DNA from: Candidatus Segatella intestinihominis
GTDB taxonomy: Bacteria; Bacteroidota; Bacteroidia; Bacteroidales; Bacteroidaceae
Direction of reading: 5' to 3'
Assembly (NCBI GenBank): GCA_900548535.1
Contig: URLG01000029.1
Location: forward strand, 1-31,527
Length of the DNA: 31,527 bases
Each line of letters opens with the position of its first letter. Positions within the stretch are counted from its first letter, which is position 1. The position numbers were made by a program, and so were the translations under genes. The notes under the pieces were generated by a model. That model was not told the origin of the DNA and did not search any database. It saw only the letters and a program-made list of their open reading frames with translations. This document shows positions 15,938-22,138 of the stretch, one piece after another.

Positions 15938-16942
15938 TTAACTATTCAGTTTCACAAATTTCTTGAATGTAGCGAGTGCCTTGCCCGAGTCGATGCTCTC
16001 ACGTGCTATCTCCACACACTCCTCGATGCTCTTCTTGCCCTTCTCCATCACCTGGATACCGAAGGCGGCATTTGCCAGCACGATGTTCTTCTGGGCAGGC
16101 AGGGCTCTGTTCTCCAGCACGGCATCAAAGATTTCCTTGGCCTCCTCCTCAGTGGCTCCGCCTTTGATTTCCGCTGGCTTGGCGATATCGAAGCCCAAAT
16201 CTTGTGGCTTGAAAATCTTCTCATAGTCGTTGGTGGTCACCTTGAAGTCGCCCGTAAGCGAGATTTCATCATAGCCATCGATGCTGTTCACGATGCCGTA
16301 GTCAATGCCTATCTTCTGGTATACCTGACTGTAGAGGCGCATCTGGTCGAGGTTGGCCACACCCAGCAACTGGCAATTAGGCTGACTAGGATTGACCAAT
16401 GGGCCCAAGAGATTGAACACCGTAGGGAACTGAAGATGCTTGCGGATAGGCCCCACAAACTTCATCGCCTTGGCGAAGAGCTGCGCATGCAGATATACGA
16501 TGCCCGCCTCATTGATGCTGCGGTTCAACTTGTCGATGTCGTCGGTAAACTCCACGCCGTGGTTCTTGATTACGTTAGAAGCACCGCTCACAGAAGTTGC
16601 GGCATAATTGCCATGCTTAGCCACCTTATATCCCGCTCCAGCTATCACGAAGCAGGCTGTGGTAGAGATATTGAAAGTATTCTTTCTGTCACCACCCGTA
16701 CCCACTACGTCGATGTATCGGTCGCAGTCCAGGATGGCTTGCACACCAGTGGCAAGGATGCCATCACGAAAGCCGAGCAGCTCGTCTACCGTCACACCAC
16801 GCATCTGGAGTCCGGTCAAGAGGGCTGTAATCTGCTCCTCAGGGAACTCACTCTTGGTGATACCTACGATAATCTCCTTGGTCTCCTCACGAGTCAACTC
16901 CTCGTGGTTCAACATTCTGTTCAGGATGTCCTTCATTTCCAT
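15938..16942 (-). CDS. trpD: Anthranilate phosphoribosyltransferase
   Basis: The 334-residue enzyme transfers phosphoribose from PRPP to anthranilate. The PRPP-binding VGTGGDRKNTFNISTT motif and the following AKHGNYAATSVSGASN segment are intact. It is the first structural gene after the leader peptide and attenuator. A second in-frame ATG lies two codons downstream (MEMKD); the first is taken. It is an independent protein, not fused to TrpG. Confidence 0.96.
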   Translation of the reverse strand: MEMKDILNRMLNHEELTREETKEIIVGITKSEFPEEQITALLTGLQMRGVTVDELLGFRDGILATGVQAILDCDRYIDVVGTGGDRKNTFNISTTACFVIAGAGYKVAKHGNYAATSVSGASNVIKNHGVEFTDDIDKLNRSINEAGIVYLHAQLFAKAMKFVGPIRKHLQFPTVFNLLGPLVNPSQPNCQLLGVANLDQMRLYSQVYQKIGIDYGIVNSIDGYDEISLTGDFKVTTNDYEKIFKPQDLGFDIAKPAEIKGGATEEEAKEIFDAVLENRALPAQKNIVLANAAFGIQVMEKGKKSIEECVEIARESIDSGKALATFKKFVKLNS

Positions 16943-17023
16943 AATCCTAATCTCCTATTTATTTTATGTTGTTAATACTCAGTTGTGTAAGAATTAGACT
17001 ACAAGCAGAGTCTCCAATGTCTC

Positions 17024-17064
17024 TTTAAGAAAAAGAGGCCTGTCGTAAGTTACGGCAGGCCTCT
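17024..17064 (-). terminator. Attenuator: rho-independent terminator in the trp leader
   Basis: On the minus strand the arms at 17050-17064 and 17034-17048 form a 15-bp stem (one A-C mismatch) with a one-base nominal loop, followed by TTTTTC. It lies 36 bp after the leader-peptide stop and about 80 bp before trpD. The position between a Trp-rich leader ORF and the first trp gene identifies it as a transcription attenuator. I did not find a clear antiterminator by eye. Confidence 0.88.
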
Positions 17065-17100
17065 CAATATCTTGGATTCATATCCACACGGCTTATCGAC

Positions 17101-17163
17101 TCACGACTTTCTAGATCCCGAGTTACGCCACCACCATGCTGTAGATACGAATGCTGTCATCAT
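17101..17163 (-). CDS. trpL: trp operon leader peptide (20 aa, three tandem Trp)
   Basis: The frame reads MMTAFVSTAWWWRNSGSRKS then TGA. Residues 10-12 are three consecutive TGG codons, a hallmark of ribosome-mediated attenuation: stalling at Trp codons when charged tRNA-Trp is scarce would prevent formation of the terminator at 17034-17064. It begins about 68 bp after the promoter consensus and ends about 160 bp before trpD. Two adjacent ATGs are possible starts. Amino-acid leader attenuators have been predicted in Bacteroidetes, so the principle is known; this instance is read directly from the sequence. Confidence 0.9.
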   Translation of the reverse strand: MMTAFVSTAWWWRNSGSRKS

Positions 17164-17238
17164 AATTCTTTTCTTTTATTTATTGTTAAACTTTCCAACC
17201 GATGTTACTTTTTAACTATCGATTTTATTATTCAATTG

Positions 17239-17269
17239 CAAAAGTACACTTTTTCTTGCAAACTACAAA
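17239..17269 (-). promoter_or_regulatory. Promoter of the trp operon
   Basis: On the minus strand TTTG (17266-17269), 19 bp, TACTTTTG (17239-17246) fits the Bacteroidota consensus well. The predicted transcript has a leader of nearly 300 nt containing trpL and the attenuator before trpD. Confidence 0.82.
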
Positions 17270-17354
17270 CTTTTTATCGAAAAATTTTTCATTTTCATGT
17301 AATTTTGTCGTTTTTTCTAACTCCTCGTCCCTCATTTACCCCCTTACACCTTAT

Positions 17355-17467
17355 TATATATGAGTCCACTTGAAAAAGTCATTTTTACGAAAACGTGCCA
17401 TTGATTGTCAATAAGTTACAAAGACAAAAAATATGATTCGGGACTTTTTCAAGTGGACTCATATATA
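17355..17467. mobile_element. MITE-like element with 26-bp perfect inverted repeats
   Basis: Positions 17355-17380 and 17442-17467 are perfect reverse complements (26 of 26), containing GAGTCCACTTGAAAAAGTC, around a 61-bp unique core. The outer ATATAT is self-complementary, so it could be terminal repeat or target duplication. The size and ends resemble a miniature inverted-repeat element derived from an insertion sequence, but no transposase is present and the parent family is not identified. It sits about 85 bp upstream of the trp promoter and 105 bp before the small ORF at 17573. Confidence 0.65.
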
Positions 17468-17572
17468 GTAAAACTAAAAAATAAAAATATCTTCAAGAAA
17501 ATGTAATAAAGGCTCAAACACTCCGTTATGATAGTAAATAACAAATAAATAACTAATAAAAAGTATACGCCT

Positions 17573-17704
17573 ATGAAGCATATTTTTACTTCTGAAGAGT
17601 TAAGACCGTCGGCAAAGACCATCTACTTCATCAAGCAGTTGGCATACACCTATCGCTCGCTCAAGATGAACTCATCTTACGACAAGGCGTATTGCTTAAA
17701 CTAA
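17573..17704 (+). CDS. Conserved-looking small protein (43 aa), unknown function
   Basis: The frame encodes MKHIFTSEELRPSAKTIYFI then KQLAYTYRSLKMNSSYDKAYCLN. It is basic and probably helical, with no signal peptide. I recall similar ~40-residue proteins starting M-K-x-I-F-T-S-E-E-x-R-P-S in Bacteroides and Prevotella, but cannot confirm by search. It ends 16 bp before rpe, with a purine-rich AGAAGAAGAAG between them, so translation may be coupled. No TAnnTTTG promoter was found between the MITE-like element and this start. Confidence 0.65.
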   Translation: MKHIFTSEELRPSAKTIYFIKQLAYTYRSLKMNSSYDKAYCLN

Positions 17705-17720
17705 ACAATAGAAGAAGAAG

Positions 17721-18386
17721 ATGAAAACATTGGTATCCCCTTCTCTCCTCTCAGCCAACTTCATTGACTTGAGGAGCGATGTAGAAATGATTAATAAGAG
17801 TGAGGCCGACTGGCTCCACATGGACGTGATGGATGGTGTATTCGTGCCCAACATCTCGTTTGGTTTTCCTGTGCTCGAAGCCGTGGGCAAGGCTTGCACC
17901 AAGCCCCTCGACGTTCACTTCATGATAGAGCGCCCGGAGCGATACATCGAACAGACCGCCAAGATAGGTGCCATGATGATGAATGTGCACTATGAGGCTT
18001 GCGTCCACTTGCATCGCACCATCCAGCAGATCCACGCAGCAGGCATGAAGGCTGGCGTCACCCTCAACCCTTCTACCCCTGTCAGCGTACTGGAAGACAT
18101 TATCACGGATGTGGACATGGTGCTGCTGATGAGCGTGAACCCTGGTTTCGGCGGACAGAAGTTTATCGAGAACACCATCAAGAAGGTGGGTCGTCTGCGC
18201 CAACTCATCAAGGAGAGCGGCAGCCATGCCCTCATCGAGGTAGATGGCGGCGTGCAGGCAGAGACAGCCCCTAGACTGGTGAAGGCAGGAGTCAACGTAC
18301 TGGTAAGCGGCAGCTATGTGTTCAAGAGCACCGACCCATATTCCACCATCCATGCGCTGAAGGAGCTCAAGCAGCTAGAAGATTAA
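17721..18386 (+). CDS. rpe: Ribulose-phosphate 3-epimerase
   Basis: The 221-residue TIM barrel interconverts ribulose-5-phosphate and xylulose-5-phosphate in the pentose phosphate pathway. Metal-binding and catalytic landmarks are SPSLLSANF, LHMDVMDGVFVPN (His and Asp ligands), LDVHFMIERP, MSVNPGFGGQKF and EVDGGVQAET. The length is typical. It follows the 43-residue small ORF after 16 bp, and converges on the sigma factor gene. Confidence 0.96.
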   Translation: MKTLVSPSLLSANFIDLRSDVEMINKSEADWLHMDVMDGVFVPNISFGFPVLEAVGKACTKPLDVHFMIERPERYIEQTAKIGAMMMNVHYEACVHLHRTIQQIHAAGMKAGVTLNPSTPVSVLEDIITDVDMVLLMSVNPGFGGQKFIENTIKKVGRLRQLIKESGSHALIEVDGGVQAETAPRLVKAGVNVLVSGSYVFKSTDPYSTIHALKELKQLED

Positions 18387-18407
18387 ACTTGTCATAAAAA
18401 GGTATTC

Positions 18408-18454
18408 GCAGTTAGAGAGAGAGCCCTCACTTTGATTCGGCTCAATCTAACTGC
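18408..18454. terminator. Stem-loop between convergent rpe and sigma genes
   Basis: GCAGTTAGA (18408-18416) pairs with TCTAACTGC (18446-18454), and inside it GAGCC (18421-18425) pairs with GGCTC (18439-18443). The structure overlaps the sigma gene stop codon. It has no T run, so it may act as a bidirectional stabilising hairpin more than as a classical terminator. Confidence 0.45.
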
Positions 18455-19038
18455 AATGCTATATGATGCTTCTTTGCCATCCTTCTCAGGTTGTGGATGG
18501 CATATCTCATTCTGCCCAGACTGGTATTGATGCTCACATTGGTGATTTCGGCTATCTCCTTGAACGACAATCCCTGGTAGTACTTCATGTATACTACCTC
18601 GCGCTGATTGTCGGGCAAGAACATGATGAGCTTCTTCACATCGCTCAGCACCTGCGTCTTCACCATCTCCCTTTCGGCATAGCTATCCATCACCGAGTCA
18701 CCCCTCAGGTACGAAAGGTCGTTGTTCACATTGGGCACCACTGGCTTGTGGCACTGGCGCTCACGATACACGTCGATGATTACATTGTGGGCTATGCGTA
18801 TCAGCCAGGAGCTAAACTGACCATTATTGGAGTACTGCCGGTTTTGCAGCTTCACGATAGCCTTGACAAATGTCTCTTGGAAGATATCATTCGCCTGATG
18901 CTCATCATGCACGATGAACATAATATATGAGAAGAGCTTCACCTCGTTGCGACTTAGCAACAAGTCAAAAGCCTTATTGTTGCCCTCGACGTAAGCCAAG
19001 GCCAACTCCTCATCTGTCATTTCTTCTAGATTTCTCAT
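18442..19038 (-). CDS. ECF-type RNA polymerase sigma factor
   Basis: The 198-residue protein has sigma region 2 (about 23-92, with the -10 recognition helix DIFQETFVKAIVKL and WLIRIAHNVIIDVYR) and region 4 (about 135-185, with LPDNQREVVYMKYYQGLSFKEIAEITNVS as helix-turn-helix). It therefore directs RNA polymerase to a specific promoter set. No FecR-type anti-sigma or TonB-receptor gene is adjacent, unlike many Bacteroidales ECF sigmas. It has its own consensus promoter and is divergent from the GH28-GH105 gene across 238 bp. Confidence 0.93.
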   Translation of the reverse strand: MRNLEEMTDEELALAYVEGNNKAFDLLLSRNEVKLFSYIMFIVHDEHQANDIFQETFVKAIVKLQNRQYSNNGQFSSWLIRIAHNVIIDVYRERQCHKPVVPNVNNDLSYLRGDSVMDSYAEREMVKTQVLSDVKKLIMFLPDNQREVVYMKYYQGLSFKEIAEITNVSINTSLGRMRYAIHNLRRMAKKHHIALQLD

Positions 19039-19125
19039 TTCTTAATCTATTTATAGTCATTAAGTAAATGTCTATTCGATAGGCTATCTGTCGTTTTATT
19101 GTGTTACAAATGTTAAATATCGCTA

Positions 19126-19157
19126 CAAAGATACATTAAAAATTTATAACGACCAAA
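19126..19157 (-). promoter_or_regulatory. Promoter of the sigma factor gene
   Basis: On the minus strand TTTG (19154-19157), 20 bp, TATCTTTG (19126-19133). The leader to the ATG at 19038 is about 80 nt. Confidence 0.75.
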
Positions 19158-19217
19158 TCTTTAACGCAAAAATCATTTTTTTAACATAATGCAGACGCTA
19201 AATAGAAATAAAATGTG

Positions 19218-19225
19218 TAACTTTG
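19218..19225 (+). promoter_or_regulatory. -7 box of the GH28-GH105 gene promoter
   Basis: TAACTTTG matches TAnnTTTG, 51 bp before the ATG at 19277. No clear TTTG -33 element lies 19-21 bp upstream, which may mean activator dependence. The CGNAAWCGTTTNCG palindrome seen at the other pectin promoters is absent here. Confidence 0.65.
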
Positions 19226-19276
19226 CCCCAAAATAAACCATAAAATTAAACATAATCTAGTTAAAGCAAAACAAAA

Positions 19277-21883
19277 ATGAAGAAATTCTTTAAGACCTTA
19301 TTGTTAGCATGGCTGCTACCAGTGTGCGCTTTTGCCTCGGGTTGGGACGATGCCGAGTACCAGCGCATCGAGCAGAGCATCGAGCAACCAGCCGCCAAGC
19401 AGTTTGCTCGCAAGTTTGTCATCACCTCCTTTGGTGCCAAGCTGTCCAACTCGGCAGCCCAGAACCAGAAGGCCATCAACAAGCTCATCTCCCTGGCATC
19501 CCAGAAGGGTGGCGGCAGCGTCATCATCCCTAAGGGCACCTGGCATACGGGAGCCATCGAGCTGAAGAGCCACGTCAACCTCGTCTTGGAGGAAGGCGCC
19601 ACCCTGCAGTTTGCCTTCGATACCAAGCTCTACCCACTGGTACGCACCTCATGGGAGGGACTGGCTTGCTGGAACTATTCGCCATGCATCTACGCCTACA
19701 AGGCCACCGACATCGCCATCACCGGCAAGGGTACCATCGATGGCGGCGGCAACATGGACACTTGGTGGCCTATGAGCGGACACAAGCACTTCAACTACAA
19801 GGAGGGCGAAACCAAGGAGGCTCAGTGCCTGGGCTCTCGTGCCAAGCTCCTCAAGCAAGCCGAAGACGGTGTGGCTTTCGATGAGCGCAAGTTTGGCTTG
19901 GGCCAGGGCTTGCGTCCTCAGCTCATCAATTTCGTCCGCTCCGAGCGCATCCTCATCCAGGGTGTCAAGATGCTCAACTCCCCATTCTGGGTCATCCATC
20001 CACTGCTCTGCAAGAACGTAACCGTGGATGGCGTAACCGTATGGAATGAAGGACCTAACGGCGACGGCTGCGACCCAGAGGCATGCGAGAACGTGCTCAT
20101 CCAGAACTGCGTGTTCCATACCGGCGACGACTGCATCGCCATCAAGAGCGGAAGAAATAATGACGGTCGTCTCTGGAATCAGCCTAGCAAGAACATCATC
20201 ATCCGCAATTGCAAGATGGAAGATGGACATGGCGGCGTGGTCATCGGCTCTGAGATCTCTGGCGGATGCGAGAATGTATACGCCGAGAACTGCGTGATGG
20301 ACTCCCCTCACCTGGAGCGCATCCTCCGCATCAAGACCAACAACTGCCGTGGCGGACTCATCCAAAACATCAATATGCGCCACATCACCGTGGGCCAGTG
20401 CAAGGAAGCCGTCTTGAAAATCAACCTCGACTACGAGCCAAGAGAGTTGTGCTACCGTGGCTTCGAGCCTACCGTGCGCCAAGTGAGCATGGAGGATGTG
20501 ACCTGCCAGAAGAGCAACTATGGCGTGCTCATCATCGGCAGAAACGAGGTGGAGAACGTATCCGACATCACAGTGAAGAACTGCCACTTCGAGGGTGTGC
20601 AGAAGGACCCTGTGAAGATAACGGGCAAGACCAAGGACGTGAAGTTTGAGAACCTCACCATCAACGGTTCGCTGGTGCTCAATCCTGAAGACCGCCCATT
20701 CCATACCTACTCTGAGTGGCTCACCTACAGCGAGATGCAGCGTGTACCTCGCCCATACCACCTCGACTTCAGCCCCAATAAGCCACGCTGGAGCTATGTG
20801 ATGGGCATCGAGATGGAAGGTATGCTCGACACCTACCTTGCTTATAAGGAGAAAGGCTCGGGCATCAACCAGGGCAGCGACTCCATCATCCGCTATCTCC
20901 AGGAATATCCTGCCAAGATGATAGACGAGAAGGGCAACATCACAGGCTATAAGTACGAAGACTTCAATCTGGACAATGTTCGCACCGCCAAGTTTATCCT
21001 GCGCATGCAGAACCTCTACCCTACCAAGGGCAACGAGCTAGCCCTGAAGACTCTCTTCAAGCAGCTCCAGAACCAGCCTCGCACCAAGGAGGGCGTCTAC
21101 TGGCACAAGGCCATCTATGCCAACCAAGTATGGCTCGACGGCATCTTCATGGGCTTGCCATTCTACTGCCAGTATGCCGTCCAGAACCTGAACCCAAAGA
21201 AGGCAAAGAAGATATGGGACGACGCAGTGGACCAGATGGTGAAGACCGACCTGCGCACCTACGATGAGAAGACCCAGCTCTGGAAGCACGCCTGGGACGA
21301 GACCCACCAGCAGTTCTGGGCCAACAAGGAAGACGGCAAGAGCCAGCACACCTGGGCTAGAGCCCTGGGCTGGTATGTGATGGCGATGACCGAGTGTCTG
21401 GACGCCATGCCAGAGGATTATGCCCGCCGTGGCGAAGTGATCCAGCTCTTGAACAAGGCGATGGCAAGCGTAGTAAAATATCAGGACAAGAAGACCGGCG
21501 TATGGTATGACGTGATGGACGTGAAGGACCCTCGCAACTACCTGGAGAGCACCGCCAGCAGCATGTTTGCCTACGTGCTCCTGAAGGGCTATCGCAAGGG
21601 TTATCTCTCTGAGCTATATCGTGACGCCGGCATCAAGGCATATCAGGGCATCCTGAAAAACTTTATCCGAGTGAATCCCGACAAGACCATCAGCCTCACC
21701 CAGTGCTGCGCCGTGAGTGGCTTGGGCCCTGGTCCTGGTCCTTACGTCACCAAGCCCAACTACAAGCGCGATGGCAGCTTCGACTATTACATGAGCGAGC
21801 CTATCCGTGACAACGACGCCAAGGGCGTGGGTCCATTCCTCTGGGCTAGCCTGGAGATGGAGCAGCAAGGGCTGAGCGATTGA
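19277..21883 (+). CDS. Two-enzyme fusion: GH28 polygalacturonase-like + GH105 unsaturated uronyl hydrolase
   Basis: The 868-residue secreted protein has a signal peptide (about 1-21, ending CAFASG). The GH28 beta-helix (about 45-465) carries NGDGCDP (261-267), GDDCIAIK (283-290), GHGG (317-320) and RIKTN (351-355), the conserved catalytic and binding set. From about 505 a GH105-like alpha/alpha barrel follows, with WLDGIFMG (619-626, likely catalytic D621), HAWDE (671-675) and WARALGWY (693-700). GH28 cuts galacturonan or rhamnogalacturonan, and GH105 removes the terminal unsaturated uronic acid left by lyases. No C-terminal sorting tail is seen, so a periplasmic location is likely. It has its own promoter; convergent with the pectate lyase gene. 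Confidence 0.92.
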   Translation: MKKFFKTLLLAWLLPVCAFASGWDDAEYQRIEQSIEQPAAKQFARKFVITSFGAKLSNSAAQNQKAINKLISLASQKGGGSVIIPKGTWHTGAIELKSHVNLVLEEGATLQFAFDTKLYPLVRTSWEGLACWNYSPCIYAYKATDIAITGKGTIDGGGNMDTWWPMSGHKHFNYKEGETKEAQCLGSRAKLLKQAEDGVAFDERKFGLGQGLRPQLINFVRSERILIQGVKMLNSPFWVIHPLLCKNVTVDGVTVWNEGPNGDGCDPEACENVLIQNCVFHTGDDCIAIKSGRNNDGRLWNQPSKNIIIRNCKMEDGHGGVVIGSEISGGCENVYAENCVMDSPHLERILRIKTNNCRGGLIQNINMRHITVGQCKEAVLKINLDYEPRELCYRGFEPTVRQVSMEDVTCQKSNYGVLIIGRNEVENVSDITVKNCHFEGVQKDPVKITGKTKDVKFENLTINGSLVLNPEDRPFHTYSEWLTYSEMQRVPRPYHLDFSPNKPRWSYVMGIEMEGMLDTYLAYKEKGSGINQGSDSIIRYLQEYPAKMIDEKGNITGYKYEDFNLDNVRTAKFILRMQNLYPTKGNELALKTLFKQLQNQPRTKEGVYWHKAIYANQVWLDGIFMGLPFYCQYAVQNLNPKKAKKIWDDAVDQMVKTDLRTYDEKTQLWKHAWDETHQQFWANKEDGKSQHTWARALGWYVMAMTECLDAMPEDYARRGEVIQLLNKAMASVVKYQDKKTGVWYDVMDVKDPRNYLESTASSMFAYVLLKGYRKGYLSELYRDAGIKAYQGILKNFIRVNPDKTISLTQCCAVSGLGPGPGPYVTKPNYKRDGSFDYYMSEPIRDNDAKGVGPFLWASLEMEQQGLSD

Positions 21884-22138
21884 TCCACTTACAAGCTATT
21901 CTACATAGAAAAAGAAAAGTTTGCGAAAATTGCTATCACTGCTATCACTTTTTGATAGTAGAATCAATTTAATCAACTGATATTTAATAACATAAATATT
22001 TAGCAGGAGTGATAGATAACTCTAAAAATGGGGGTTATCTATCACTCCTGCTATCACTTTGCTATCACTCAAAGAAACGACGTTTTTTCTGACAGCCAAT
22101 CACGTACTAAGGAGATGAGTATGGCGTAGAAACTATAT
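21884..22138. repeat. Palindromic intergenic element with flanking GCTATCACT repeats
   Basis: A 19-bp perfect inverted repeat (22002-22020 and 22034-22052) with a 13-bp loop would form a strong hairpin between the convergent GH28-GH105 and pectate lyase genes. GCTATCACT occurs four times around it (21930-21938, 21940-21948, 22051-22059 region, 22061-22069). There is no T run after the stem. The design resembles a miniature mobile element or a bidirectional transcript-end hairpin; no coding frame is evident. Confidence 0.65.

Noticed and set aside
17065..17136. A defined antiterminator stem in the trp leader
   Set aside because: Short complementary pieces (ACTC with GAGT, GGAT with ATCC) are visible, but none clearly competes with the terminator 5' arm; folding software is needed.
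17381..17441. Transposase or ORF inside the 113-bp inverted-repeat element
   Set aside because: The core is only 61 bp with no meaningful frame, so it is at most non-autonomous.
19160..19175. Fourth copy of the pectin operator before the GH28-GH105 gene
   Set aside because: TTAACGCAAAAATC at the expected distance has only a half-site resemblance and lacks the central ACGTTT core.
19649..20761. 370-codon open frame antisense to the GH28 module
   Set aside because: Shadow frame opposite clear catalytic motifs on the plus strand.
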